Below are positions 24,288 through 32,801 of a DNA stretch of 64,000 nucleotides, in pieces. How positions within the stretch are numbered: the stretch's first letter is position 1; every line of letters starts with the position of its first letter. The stretch is from the NCBI GenBank assembly GCA_938030095.1, contig CALHGK010000004.1, forward strand, positions 1-64,000. Direction: 5' to 3'. The notes under the pieces were generated by a model. It was not told where the DNA came from and made no database searches. It worked only from the letters and a program-made list of their open reading frames with translations. A program made the position numbers and the translations under genes. The stretch comes from an uncultured Candidatus Saccharibacteria bacterium. Lineage in GTDB: Bacteria; Patescibacteriota; Saccharimonadia; Saccharimonadales; Saccharimonadaceae.

Positions 24288-24752
24288 ATGGCTTCGAACC
24301 GTCATCTTGGGCGTATAGTTGCACTCCAAACATTGTACGAATATGAATTCCGCCAGCAGGCGAACGATCCGCAGGCCGTGCCACGAGAGATTCTGGCGCG
24401 CAATCTTGAGCGTTATGAGTCGATCATTGGCGATCGAGCCTTTGTCGACACGCTCGTTGCTGGGGTAATCGAGACGCAGGCCGCGCTTGACGCCCACTTG
24501 CAACCAATTGCGCCAGAGTGGCCGCTTGATCAGATTGCTCGTGTCGACCGCAATATCTTGCGACTTGGCCTCTACGAATTGCTGCACTGCCGCGCAACCG
24601 TCCCCCCCAAGGTGGCGATTAACGAAGCAGTGGAGCTTGCTAAAGCGTTTGGTTCAGATAATTCAAGCAAGTTTATCAACGGTGTACTCGGCACCGCCTA
24701 TCGCAACTTGCCTGGGGAGACACCAGACGATGCCAACACCGTCACACTTTGA
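24288..24752 (+). CDS. nusB: Transcription antitermination factor NusB
   Basis: 154 residues, all-helical. The NusB pattern is clear: N-terminal RHLGRIVALQTLYEYEF, central QIARVDRNILRLGLYELL, and PPKVAINEAVELAKAFGSDNSSKFINGVLG. It binds boxA RNA with NusE (uS10) in rRNA antitermination. It has no strong ribosome site and its 3' end overlaps the Nudix start by 23 nt. Confidence 0.95.
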   Translation: MASNRHLGRIVALQTLYEYEFRQQANDPQAVPREILARNLERYESIIGDRAFVDTLVAGVIETQAALDAHLQPIAPEWPLDQIARVDRNILRLGLYELLHCRATVPPKVAINEAVELAKAFGSDNSSKFINGVLGTAYRNLPGETPDDANTVTL

Positions 24753-25239
24753 CCGACACTTCAATCGGTTTAAAAAATATTTTGGCCGTCGCAAGCCGTC
24801 TATTCAGGAAATTGTTCGTGAACCGACGGCTGGCGGCATTGTATTCCGCTACAATAGCAACAACAAACTCGAAATCCTCCTGATTCAGGATGCTAAGGAT
24901 CGCTGGACGATCCCTAAAGGGCATATTGAGAAAGGGGAGACTGCAGTGCAGACAGCTCGCCGCGAGATCGGCGAAGAAGCTGGGCTGCACGACCTTGATA
25001 TGCTGGGCTGGCTGGGCAAGATTCACTTTCGCTATCGCCGAATGGAAAAGCTTGTCCTGATGACGACACAGATCTACCTTGCTCGCGTCCGCACCAGCGG
25101 CAATGAGATTCAAAAAGAAGAATGGATGAATGGCATCAAGTGGTTTCCCTTTAGCAAAGCACTTGACCTCATCGAGTACGAAGATATTGCCAAGCTTATG
25201 CTCAAAGCTAAGAAACGCATCCGAGAGGAGCGTCTATAA
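24730..25239 (+). CDS. Nudix hydrolase
   Basis: 169 residues. The Nudix box GHIEKGETAVQTARREIGEE (G-x5-E-x7-RE-x2-EE) followed by AGL is complete. The fold around it (AGGIVFRYNSNNKLEILLIQ before, KLVLMTTQIYLARV after) fits the bis(5'-nucleosyl)/MutT-like clade; the exact substrate is unknown. The open frame extends far upstream, but ATG 24730 (MPTPSHFDRHFNRFKKYFG) is the sensible start, overlapping nusB by 23 nt. RNase III follows after 23 nt. Confidence 0.9.
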   Translation: MPTPSHFDRHFNRFKKYFGRRKPSIQEIVREPTAGGIVFRYNSNNKLEILLIQDAKDRWTIPKGHIEKGETAVQTARREIGEEAGLHDLDMLGWLGKIHFRYRRMEKLVLMTTQIYLARVRTSGNEIQKEEWMNGIKWFPFSKALDLIEYEDIAKLMLKAKKRIREERL

Positions 25240-25262
25240 CGACAGAAACGAAAGGAGTTACT

Positions 25263-26021
25263 ATGTCTGGCATGCCAACTGGCCCGTATCAAGCGTGGGC
25301 ACAGCAAGCGCTCGGGTTTGAATATCACGATATTCAGCTCTTAGTCACTGCACTCACCCACCGCAGCTATGTCAATGAGCACAAAAAATCCGTTACTGAG
25401 CACAACGAGCGCCTCGAGTTCTTGGGCGATGCCGTGCTGGAACTTGCGGTAACCGACTATCTCTACCAACACTATGCCGAGCCAGAGGGTATCCTGACGA
25501 GCTGGCGCGCAGCGCTGGTCAATACTGAGAGTAATGCCGACTCGGGCGAAGCGCTCGGTTATGGCTCACTCATCCGGATGAGCCGAGGTGAGAAGCATGG
25601 CAGCAAGCGAGCGCACCGCCAGATTCTGGCTAATGCATATGAAGCCGTGATTGGTTCAATCTATTTGGAGCGAGGCTATGAGGCGGCAGCTGAGTTTATT
25701 GCCAAGCATACCATTAGCAAACTTGATGCCATCCTGGCCGATGGCTCGTGGCGCGACCCCAAGAGCCATTTACAAGAGGTGAGCCAACGGATCGACAGTG
25801 CTACGCCAGTGTATCGTGTCTTGGCGGAGGATGGCCCTGACCACGACAAAACCTTCACGCTTGGTGTCTTTGTCAATGATCGGCTGATGGGCCGCGGCAC
25901 TGGCCCCAGCAAGCAAACTGCCCAGCAAAAGGCTGCTCGCGCTGCTCTGGCAGCCTACCAGCAGCAAGAGACTCAAACAGAGAAGGCAGAAGAGTCAGCT
26001 AAGAGCTCAGACAAGTTTTGA
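25263..26021 (+). CDS. rnc: Ribonuclease III
   Basis: 252 residues. RNase III signature HNERLEFLGDAVLELA, the catalytic pair completed by ANAYEAVIGSIYLERGY, then a dsRNA-binding domain (DPKSHLQEVSQ ... TGPSKQTAQQKAARAALAA). It processes rRNA precursors and other double-stranded RNA. Start is ATG 25263 behind AAAGGAG. A Glu/Ser/Lys-rich tail follows the dsRBD. Confidence 0.97.
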   Translation: MSGMPTGPYQAWAQQALGFEYHDIQLLVTALTHRSYVNEHKKSVTEHNERLEFLGDAVLELAVTDYLYQHYAEPEGILTSWRAALVNTESNADSGEALGYGSLIRMSRGEKHGSKRAHRQILANAYEAVIGSIYLERGYEAAAEFIAKHTISKLDAILADGSWRDPKSHLQEVSQRIDSATPVYRVLAEDGPDHDKTFTLGVFVNDRLMGRGTGPSKQTAQQKAARAALAAYQQQETQTEKAEESAKSSDKF

Positions 26022-26120
26022 CCCACAGACAAGCAACAAATTGACATCGCCAGCCAAACAGTGTAGACTTGTACAGAACGAACTAACGCAAATATAAGTC
26101 AAGAAAAGGAAGTTTTATTT

Positions 26121-26456
26121 ATGCTCGCAATTCGTTTGCAACGTCTTGGCCGCAAAGCCTACCCAGTGTACCGGCTCGCCGTACAAGAGGCTCAGCGCCA
26201 CCCATCAAGCGGCCGTGTAGTGGCCTATGTTGGCAACTACAACCCGCACACCAAAGAGGCCCATATCAATACCGAGCTTGCCCAAAAGTATCTTGATAAT
26301 GGTGCCCAGCCGACACCACGTGTGGTCAAACTACTGGCTGCTGCTGGTGTATCGCTGCCAAAGTGGGTCAAGCAGCCCGCTGGCGACAAGCACAAGGCAG
26401 TTCGCAACCCAGAGAAGCTCCGCAAGCATCAGCCGAAGGAAGAGACAGAGGCTTAA
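26121..26456 (+). CDS. rpsP: Ribosomal protein bS16
   Basis: 111 residues: MLAIRLQRLGRKAYPVYRL, the standard S16 opening, then VAYVGNYNPHTKE and the KYLDNGAQPTPRVVKLL segment; a basic tail follows. AAAGGAAG precedes the ATG by about 10 nt. In most bacteria rpsP is followed by khpA, rimM and trmD; here khpA comes after a terminator and a 300-bp gap and no rimM is found in the window. Confidence 0.96.
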   Translation: MLAIRLQRLGRKAYPVYRLAVQEAQRHPSSGRVVAYVGNYNPHTKEAHINTELAQKYLDNGAQPTPRVVKLLAAAGVSLPKWVKQPAGDKHKAVRNPEKLRKHQPKEETEA

Positions 26457-26478
26457 AGCGACTCTCTTGCATAAGCAT

Positions 26479-26512
26479 AGCAACTGCTCCGCGTATCGTG
26501 GAGCAGTTTTGT
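26479..26512 (+). terminator. Terminator after rpsP
   Basis: AACTGCTCC/GGAGCAGTT stem, 9-nt loop, TTTG tail. Confidence 0.85.
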
Positions 26513-26738
26513 AATTATTAGTATTGTTATAATCTGAATTGCAAAAATATCGATTCGCTTGGTCTCTACTTACCGCTACTTTTCTCAAGAATATTGCAAG
26601 AGCTGATATTCCTCACTGCCACCCCCCACCAGAGCCAGCAATCGGTTATCTCAATCAATACATTACTCTATCTGAATGTAGTGATGGGAAGGGGTGGTAT
26701 AAGAGAAGACTCAACGCATAACTGCGCGCGCTGTATGT
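26513..26738 (+). other. Gene-free stretch between rpsP and khpA
   Basis: No convincing gene. A TATAAT near 26527-26532 could start a short RNA, and CCACCCCCCACC (about 26620) can pair with GGGGTGG (about 26693), so a structured transcript is possible but unproven. Short open frames here have no ribosome sites. Confidence 0.3.
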
Positions 26739-26767
26739 TGGTAGAATCCAGCCGGTATGCTACAATG
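26739..26767 (+). promoter_or_regulatory. khpA promoter
   Basis: TTGGTA (26739-26744), 17-bp spacer, TACAAT (26762-26767); a leader of about 45 nt with AGGAGGG leads to the ATG. Confidence 0.65.
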
Positions 26768-26822
26768 AAAGCACAATCACAATAAATCTGAATGACAGCA
26801 TAAGGAGGGAAAGAAGAAAGCT

Positions 26823-27203
26823 ATGGCGACAATTGATCAACAGTTTGTCGAATATGTCGTAAAGTCGCTGGTGGAACATCCAGACGACGTGGTGGTCGAT
26901 CGAGTGATCGACGAGAAGGGTGTGCTACTGACACTCACCGTCAATCCGGAGGATCTCGGCCGTGTGATTGGCCGGCGGGGCAGTACGGCGCAGAGTTTGC
27001 GCACCTTGCTGCGCGCGCTTGGCACGAAAAACAGTGCTCGCTACAACCTTAAGGTGGTGAACAATGATGAGCCGCACACCGCAGCACCACAGTCTGTGGA
27101 TAACTTAACCACTGATACGGTGGATAACGACGATGAGAGCGAATCGGATTTTGCAAAAAAGTCTCGCCAAGAGCTTGCAGAACTCGACGACCTTGATATA
27201 TAA
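26823..27203 (+). CDS. khpA: KH-domain RNA-binding protein KhpA
   Basis: 126 residues. Residues 1-80 form a type II KH domain with the GxxG loop GRRG in DLGRVIGRRGSTAQSLR; the remaining 45 residues are an acidic, Asn/Thr/Asp-rich tail longer than usual. KhpA acts with KhpB in control of cell division and RNA stability in Gram-positives. ATG 26823 lies behind AGGAGGG. Confidence 0.92.
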   Translation: MATIDQQFVEYVVKSLVEHPDDVVVDRVIDEKGVLLTLTVNPEDLGRVIGRRGSTAQSLRTLLRALGTKNSARYNLKVVNNDEPHTAAPQSVDNLTTDTVDNDDESESDFAKKSRQELAELDDLDI

Positions 27204-27290
27204 TACGATCAGTTCAGAAACGAACTGCGAGAAAAAATAAACGCTCTTTGCGAGCAAACCAACAAGGTTTGAGAGCCTTATTTGTGCAAG

Positions 27291-27317
27291 AAAACTGCTG
27301 TGGAGGCAGTTTTTTTG
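27291..27317 (+). terminator. Terminator after khpA
   Basis: AAACTGC/GCAGTTT stem, 6-8 nt loop, T7. Confidence 0.88.
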
Positions 27318-27443
27318 TTGGATGAATGTATAGCGTAGCAGAGACTAAAGTGGTAGCTGTATGAGCTTATATAACAACAAGTTTTATATGCTATCCGGAT
27401 GACGTAGTGAGTGAGCGAGTGACGCCAAAAAGGCTCTCATATA

Positions 27444-27770
27444 CTACCGCAACCGGCTCAAAATATTCGTCAGGCCAGCAATACCGGCAATAAGCAAAAG
27501 TAAGATGCCAATGATCACAATCAGTAAACCATAATGGGGTTGGTACCTCGGTGGATTATAGCTCTGAGTGCGGTGCGGATCGTGGCGGGTGGCTTCGGTA
27601 TCAATCGAGATATTAGCAATCGCTGGCTCCACAAGGTGCTGAGACACCGCTGCCTCACCGTCGAACTGCTCGAGTGTAATATTCTCGTTGAGCGGCGTGA
27701 TGGTCGTACGCCGGCTCGATAGTTCGAGGCGCTGCGCGGTAGTATTGCCTGTCTCTGATCCAAAGTCCAT
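27444..27770 (-). CDS. Small tail-anchored membrane protein, unknown
   Basis: 108 residues: a hydrophilic Thr/Asn/Glu-rich N-terminal part and one C-terminal membrane helix (GLLIVIIGILLLLIAGIAGL). No family recognised. Start at ATG 27770 (MDFGSETGN): TATACT lies 9 nt upstream on this strand (27780-27785). Divergent from trmD. The tail-anchor pattern makes it a probable real gene. Confidence 0.65.
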   Translation of the reverse strand: MDFGSETGNTTAQRLELSSRRTTITPLNENITLEQFDGEAAVSQHLVEPAIANISIDTEATRHDPHRTQSYNPPRYQPHYGLLIVIIGILLLLIAGIAGLTNILSRLR

Positions 27771-27870
27771 AGCATAACCAGTATAACAAATGAAAAACAT
27801 AAGCGTAAAGACCTGAACCCCTTGTAGTATCTGTTAGACGCTGCTGCGGTAATTTGCTACACTAAGAGAG

Positions 27871-28527
27871 ATGAAAAAATTCCAAGTGATTAGCCTGTTT
27901 TCGGAGATGTTTTCTGGCGTGTTTGAGGCTTCAATGCTGTGGAAGGCGCAGCAGCGAGGCTTAGTGGAGCTGACGACAATTGATCTGCGCCAATTTGGGC
28001 TTGGCCCACGACGAACGGTCGACGACACACCGTATGGTGGTGGCGATGGTATGCTACTACGCGTTGAGCCACTCTGGAGGGCGGTGCGGCACGCCAAAGA
28101 GTGCGACCCGACTGCCAAAGTGCTTATCATGACGCCGCGGGGCCAACGATGGAATCAGGCGCTTGCGCAGCAGTATAGCCAGACCGACCATGGTTATATC
28201 TTCATCTGTGGGCGCTACGAGGGGTACGACGAGCGAATTATGCAGGTAGTAGACCAAGCGCTCCGAGTGGGGGACTATGTCCTGACTGGTGGTGAGCTGC
28301 CCGCCATGACGATTATCGACTCGATTGTGCGACTGATCCCTGGTGTCCTTGGTGGCGAGATGAGCGCAGCGATTGAGAGCTTTAGCGATGGCCAGACACT
28401 GGAGTTTCCGCAATACACGCGCCCAGAGGTGTGGCAGGGGATGGCAGTGCCCGAGGTATTGCTCAGTGGCCACCACGGCAAAATTGCGGCTTGGCGGGCA
28501 GAGCATTCGCTCCCAGTGGATGACTAG
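27871..28527 (+). CDS. trmD: tRNA (guanine-N1-)-methyltransferase TrmD
   Basis: 218 residues, SPOUT fold. Motifs: FQVISLFSEMFSGVFE, the DDTPYGGGDGM loop, ICGRYEGYDERI (knot) and DYVLTGGELPAM. It methylates G37 of tRNAs reading CUN, CCN and CGG codons. A leaderless promoter is likely: TTAGAC, 17 bp, TACACT (27858-27863), then 7 nt to ATG 27871. It is separated from rpsP and khpA and lacks a rimM neighbour. Confidence 0.97.
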   Translation: MKKFQVISLFSEMFSGVFEASMLWKAQQRGLVELTTIDLRQFGLGPRRTVDDTPYGGGDGMLLRVEPLWRAVRHAKECDPTAKVLIMTPRGQRWNQALAQQYSQTDHGYIFICGRYEGYDERIMQVVDQALRVGDYVLTGGELPAMTIIDSIVRLIPGVLGGEMSAAIESFSDGQTLEFPQYTRPEVWQGMAVPEVLLSGHHGKIAAWRAEHSLPVDD

Positions 28528-28545
28528 CCCTGTCCACACAAAAGA

Positions 28546-28580
28546 AACGCCCGAGTATACCATGAGCACTCGGGTGTTCT
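28546..28580 (+). terminator. Terminator-like hairpin after trmD
   Basis: AACGCCCGAGT/ACTCGGGTGTT stem with an 11-nt loop; only a weak T-run follows. Confidence 0.65.
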
Positions 28581-28728
28581 GTTGTGGTGGATATATCGGA
28601 GAGCGACTGATACAAGTATGTATAAAATGTTTATGTTTGTAACGTTCGCTTCCTCTATAGTAGCGAACATGTGGCACAAGTGCAAGGAAATGCGTGTAAA
28701 ACAGGGTAATATCTGATATGATAAAGTT

Positions 28729-29229
28729 ATGAAGCAGCGTATGATTCATTTTTGGTTTGGATTATTTCAGGCGATTTTTCCAGAGCATCTGCGGCGCGAT
28801 CCTGCGTATTGGCGGCGTCTCGCGCTTGGTATTGTCGTGACGTTTTTGATCATCATGCAGCTCTTTACTTTTGAGAAGTTTGTCGATATCACGAGTGGGT
28901 GGCATGTGGCTGGCGGGGACATAATGGCTGCTCTCTTGGCTGGCTTATTGCCACTGCTTGAGCTCGGTAGTTTGCCGTTTTTGCTCTCGATGGATATGTC
29001 GCGGGGGTCACGCTGGGTTTCGCAGGCATGCCTACTTGCAGTCAGTGCAGCGTGGTTTGGTGTGGCGCTGTGGTGTTTTCTTGCTGTGCCGATGAGCGAA
29101 TCGGGCCTCTTTGGGGCAACCTTGCCACTGCTCAATGGTTGGTGGACGGTAGTATTCACGGGCTTACTTGGCGTGGCGGTGGTGCTTGTGGTGCGCGAAG
29201 CAAATAGCTCAAAATCCACTCGTGATTGA
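28729..29229 (+). CDS. Four-helix membrane protein, unknown
   Basis: 166 residues with four membrane segments; basic N terminus (HLRRDPAYWRR) and a charged C-terminal end. No family recognised. TATGAT (28717-28722) ends 6 nt before ATG 28729, consistent with a leaderless mRNA. The following 295 bp (29230-29524) contain no gene that I can support. Confidence 0.75.
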   Translation: MKQRMIHFWFGLFQAIFPEHLRRDPAYWRRLALGIVVTFLIIMQLFTFEKFVDITSGWHVAGGDIMAALLAGLLPLLELGSLPFLLSMDMSRGSRWVSQACLLAVSAAWFGVALWCFLAVPMSESGLFGATLPLLNGWWTVVFTGLLGVAVVLVVREANSSKSTRD

Positions 29230-29482
29230 TGAACTATCAGCCTAGAGTGCCTAAATAGTAAAAAACCGCTATTAATTTTACCGCATCTCCTCCACACTCT
29301 CCGAGGAGTATCACTGTAGTTGGTGTTTTCGAGAGTATTAGACTTCAGTGCTGGGTCGAAATATCGCAGTCCGATCAACTTTGATCTGTCAGAAAAATAA
29401 AAAACTTGAAGAGCTAATATTCAAAATAGGCAAAACCCGAGTGAGGGCCTGATCGAACAGACACCCCAGATAAAGTCGCAAT

Positions 29483-29514
29483 AAAAAATTACCAGCCGAC
29501 AAAAGGCTGGTAAC
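29483..29514 (-). terminator. Terminator of tRNA-Gln
   Basis: TTACCAGCC/GGCTGGTAA stem, 7-nt loop; on the minus strand it is followed by T6. Confidence 0.88.
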
Positions 29515-29524
29515 AATGATAGCT

Positions 29525-29599
29525 TGGCTGGGCCGGAGGGATTCGAACCCCCGAATGCCAGGACCAAAACCTGGTGCCTTACCACTTGGCGACGGCCCA
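29525..29599 (-). tRNA. tRNA-Gln (TTG)
   Basis: Acceptor TGGGCCG/CGGCCCA with G discriminator, anticodon stem CCAGG/CCTGG with loop TTTTGGT (TTG), T-loop TTCGAAT, encoded CCA. A gatCAB operon at the window end could supply Gln-tRNA by transamidation of Glu-tRNA(Gln). Confidence 0.95.
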
Positions 29600-29619
29600 T
29601 CACTGCGTGGCGCCTCCGT

Positions 29620-29648
29620 ATTGTACCATGCTTGCGAGAGTGGATCAA
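29620..29648 (-). promoter_or_regulatory. tRNA-Gln promoter
   Basis: On the minus strand TTGATC, 17-bp spacer, TACAAT, about 20 nt before the tRNA. Confidence 0.75.
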
Positions 29649-29821
29649 TAGTGCGTAGTTTGTCAGGGCTGCGCTTTATATTGAATGTAGAGGCTCTGCG
29701 ATTGATCGACTTTTGGTGGGTTGCGGTGTTGCTGATAAAAATAACAACAAATTGCTCCGACCACAGTCACATGCTTCATATAACAGAGGTCGTGCCAGTA
29801 TACCCGTTGTGAATATCACGC

Positions 29822-29875
29822 TTGACCCACAGTATATGGAGTAGTATAGTGCATAGTAAGCGCTATATATGGTGT
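29822..29875 (+). promoter_or_regulatory. nrdD promoter with tandem NrdR-type boxes
   Basis: -35 TTGACC (29822-29827), 17-bp spacer, -10 TATAGT (29845-29850). Two NrdR-like sites overlap it: box 1 at 29829-29844 (11 of 16 positions match ACACWATATATWGTGT) lies between -35 and -10; box 2 at 29860-29875, GCGCTATATATGGTGT (13 of 16), lies just after the start site. Their centres are 31 bp apart, three helical turns, the spacing known for NrdR pairs. A leader of about 115 nt follows. The 29649-29820 part shows no gene. Confidence 0.7.
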
Positions 29876-29973
29876 CTATGACACTAGTAACCAATGCTTG
29901 CACAATCATAAAAAACGAGGATAAACACTCATGTCGTGGCGCGCGTGCTGTCACGGCAAGTAAAGGGAGGGAT

Positions 29974-32082
29974 ATGTATCACACAATTACCAAACGCGAT
30001 GGGCGCATCGTGGCATTTGATGACACAAAAATTATGGCAGCAATCGAACGAGCTGGCCTGGAGACGGGTGAGTTTGCTGAGGAAGAGGCTTATCAGTTAG
30101 CTCAGGCGGCGATTACCCAGGCGCGGCAGACTATAGCGGATGATACACTCACCGTGGAGCAGATGCAGGATGCGGTAGAGGACACCTTGCTGCGCTCGCC
30201 ATATAAAAAGACCGCCAAGGCGTACATTATTTATCGCGATCAGCATCAAAAGCTGCGCGAGATTGCTGCGAGTGCACATGTTGACCTGATTGACCAATAT
30301 TTGCTCAAGCTCGACTGGCGGGTTAATGAGAATTCCAACATGGGCTACAGCCTCCAGGGGCTGAATAATTACATTTCAAGTGAGGTGAGCAAAACCTACT
30401 GGCTAAACAAAATCTACAGCCCAGAGATTGGTCGCCTTCATCGGTCCGGTGACCTCCATATTCACGATCTTAACCTTGTGAGTGTGTATTGTGTGGGCTG
30501 GGACTTAATGGATCTGCTCCGGCAGGGTTTCACTGGTGTACCAAACAAGATTTCGTGTAAGCCAGCCCGGCATTTTCGCACGGCGCTGGGCCAGGTTGTG
30601 AATTACTTCTATACACTGCAGGGCGAAGCGGCTGGTGCTCAGGCCTTTAGCAATTTTGATACCTTGCTCGCGCCATTTATTCGGGCAGATGGGCTAACGT
30701 ACGATGAGGTGAAGCAGGTGCTGCAAGAATTCATCTTTAATGTTAATGTGCCGACGCGTGTTGGCTTCCAAACGCCGTTTACGAATATCACGCTTGACCT
30801 CGAATGTCCTAAGCATATGGCAGGCACACCGGTGATCATTGGCGGAGAGATGCAAGAGAGTAACTACGGCGACTACCAGGATGAGATGAATACCTTCAAT
30901 CGGGCACTGCTTGAGGTGATGACGGAAGGTGATGCCAATGGACGGGTCTTTACTTTTCCGATTCCGACGTATAACATCACGGCTGATTTCGACTGGGATA
31001 ATCCTGTGATTGACAACCTGTGGGAAGCCAGTGCAAAATACGGCATTCCATACTTTAGTAACTTTGTCAATAGTGATATGAGCCCAGAAGACGCGCGTAG
31101 TATGTGCTGCCGCCTGAGGATTGATAATCGCCAGCTGGAGTATCGTGGTGGTGGCCTGTTTGGGAGTAACCCAATGACGGGGTCAGTTGGTGTGGTGACG
31201 ATTAACCTGCCTCGCTTGGCACTGAAGTCGAGCGACGAAGCAGCGTTTCGGGCTGGTCTCGTCCACCTGATGGAGCAGGCGCGTGATAGCCTCGAAGTTA
31301 AGCGCAAGACGCTCGAGCGCCTGACCGATGCCAATCTCTACCCCTATACCAAGTTTTATCTGCGCGATATCAAGCAGCGCTTTGGTGAATACTGGAAGAA
31401 TCATTTCTCGACGATTGGCCTGATTGGCATGAATGAGGCAGCGCTCAATCTCCTTGGGGTGGACATTGGTCAGGCTACGGGACGGGAATTTGCCGAGCGG
31501 ACGCTCGATCTGATGCGCGAGATGCTCGTGAAATTCCAAGAAGAAACTGGCAATAACTATAATCTTGAGGCAACGCCAGCCGAAGGCACGACCTACCGCC
31601 TAGCGCAGATCGACCAGCGCGACTACCCAGAAGCAGCGCATTTTGCCAATGGTATTGGCAAGGCGGTGCCAGCGCCGTTCTACACCAACAGCACACACCT
31701 GCCGGTCAATTACACCGACGATCTCTTTGAGTTACTTGACCTCCAAGACGAGCTGCAGACCAAATATACTGGCGGCACCGTCATCCACTTCTTCCTTGGT
31801 GAGCGAATGGATGACCCTACAACACTCAAAGGGCTCGTGCGAACAATCTGCCACAATTATCGTTTGCCATACTTTACGATCAGTCCGAGCTTTAGTGTCT
31901 GCAAGAATCATGGCTACCTGCGCGGTGAACATGAGGCGTGCCCGCAGTGCCAGGAGCCGTGTGAGATATATTCGCGAGTGGTGGGTTATTTGCGCCCGGT
32001 GCAGCAGTGGAATAAGGGCAAGCAAGCAGAGTTTGCGCTGCGCTACCACTACGACAAAGCAGCCGATACAATCGATGCTTAA
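29974..32082 (+). CDS. nrdD: Anaerobic (class III) ribonucleoside-triphosphate reductase
   Basis: 702 residues. An ATP-cone domain occupies about 1-90; the barrel follows with NFNTDLL-type features and MCCRLRIDNR; near the end come the zinc-site cysteines (VCKNHGYLRGEHEACPQCQ) and the glycyl-radical loop RVVGYLRPV. The loop differs from the common RVCGYL by Val before Gly. The enzyme makes dNTPs without oxygen once its glycine is activated by NrdG. Start is ATG 29974 behind GGGAGGG; the frame is open for 35 codons more, but that part contains the promoter leader. It heads a four-gene operon. Confidence 0.96.
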   Translation: MYHTITKRDGRIVAFDDTKIMAAIERAGLETGEFAEEEAYQLAQAAITQARQTIADDTLTVEQMQDAVEDTLLRSPYKKTAKAYIIYRDQHQKLREIAASAHVDLIDQYLLKLDWRVNENSNMGYSLQGLNNYISSEVSKTYWLNKIYSPEIGRLHRSGDLHIHDLNLVSVYCVGWDLMDLLRQGFTGVPNKISCKPARHFRTALGQVVNYFYTLQGEAAGAQAFSNFDTLLAPFIRADGLTYDEVKQVLQEFIFNVNVPTRVGFQTPFTNITLDLECPKHMAGTPVIIGGEMQESNYGDYQDEMNTFNRALLEVMTEGDANGRVFTFPIPTYNITADFDWDNPVIDNLWEASAKYGIPYFSNFVNSDMSPEDARSMCCRLRIDNRQLEYRGGGLFGSNPMTGSVGVVTINLPRLALKSSDEAAFRAGLVHLMEQARDSLEVKRKTLERLTDANLYPYTKFYLRDIKQRFGEYWKNHFSTIGLIGMNEAALNLLGVDIGQATGREFAERTLDLMREMLVKFQEETGNNYNLEATPAEGTTYRLAQIDQRDYPEAAHFANGIGKAVPAPFYTNSTHLPVNYTDDLFELLDLQDELQTKYTGGTVIHFFLGERMDDPTTLKGLVRTICHNYRLPYFTISPSFSVCKNHGYLRGEHEACPQCQEPCEIYSRVVGYLRPVQQWNKGKQAEFALRYHYDKAADTIDA

Positions 32083-32108
32083 ATAATTAGCAAGAAGGGA
32101 GGATGGTG

Positions 32109-32801
32109 ATGGTTCAGATCGGTGGTATCCAAAAGTTCAGCACAGTCGACTACCCAGGTCACACCTGTGCGGCAATCTTCTTGATTGGCTGCAATATGCG
32201 CTGCGGTTACTGCCATAATCCAGAGCTCGTTTTGCCTGAGCAGTACATTGGCTGCATTCCTGAGGCGGAGATTCTTGATTTTCTTGCGCGGCGGGTTGGC
32301 TTGCTAGATGGCGTCGCGATCAGTGGTGGCGAACCGACAATGAGTGAAGATTTGCCTGACTTCATTCGGGCTATCAAGCAGCTCGGCTTCCTCGTCAAGC
32401 TCGATACCAATGGGACCCACCCGGCGATGCTGCGCCAGATGCTGGATGAGCAACTGCTCGACTTTGTAGCAATGGATATTAAGGGGCCACTGGAGAAGTA
32501 CGTAGAAATTGCTGCGCGGCCAATTGACACCAATGCGATTATGGAAAGTATCGACCTTATCCGCAGCCGGGTCGATCACGAGTTTCGCACGACGATTGTG
32601 CGGGGACAGCTTGAGCCAGCAGACTTCGATGCGGTCGGGCAGATGGTGCACGGTGCACAGCGCTTTGCCCTGCAGCATTTTATTGCAAGTGATACGCTGG
32701 TGAGTAGCCGCTTTTGCGATGAAACGAGCTTTACCGACGAGGAGATGGCCCAGGCTCAGCACATTATGCAACGCTATGTGGCAGAATGCGTGGTGCACTA
32801 A
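32109..32801 (+). CDS. nrdG: NrdG-type radical-SAM activase of anaerobic ribonucleotide reductase
   Basis: 230 residues. CNMRCGYCHNPEL gives the C-x3-C-x2-C cluster ligands; SGGEPTM is the SAM-binding GGE motif. The opening IGGIQKFSTVDYPG is typical of the NrdG2 subgroup. It uses a [4Fe-4S] cluster and S-adenosylmethionine to place the radical on NrdD. GGGAGG (32097-32102) is 6 nt before ATG 32109; ATG 32103 would be too close. The last base of its stop is the first base of the next start (TAATG), so the next gene is coupled. Confidence 0.94.
   Translation: MVQIGGIQKFSTVDYPGHTCAAIFLIGCNMRCGYCHNPELVLPEQYIGCIPEAEILDFLARRVGLLDGVAISGGEPTMSEDLPDFIRAIKQLGFLVKLDTNGTHPAMLRQMLDEQLLDFVAMDIKGPLEKYVEIAARPIDTNAIMESIDLIRSRVDHEFRTTIVRGQLEPADFDAVGQMVHGAQRFALQHFIASDTLVSSRFCDETSFTDEEMAQAQHIMQRYVAECVVH

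Noticed and set aside
26539..26785. Two overlapping frames of about 60 codons between rpsP and khpA
   Set aside because: No ribosome site, unlikely composition, and they overlap each other and the khpA promoter.
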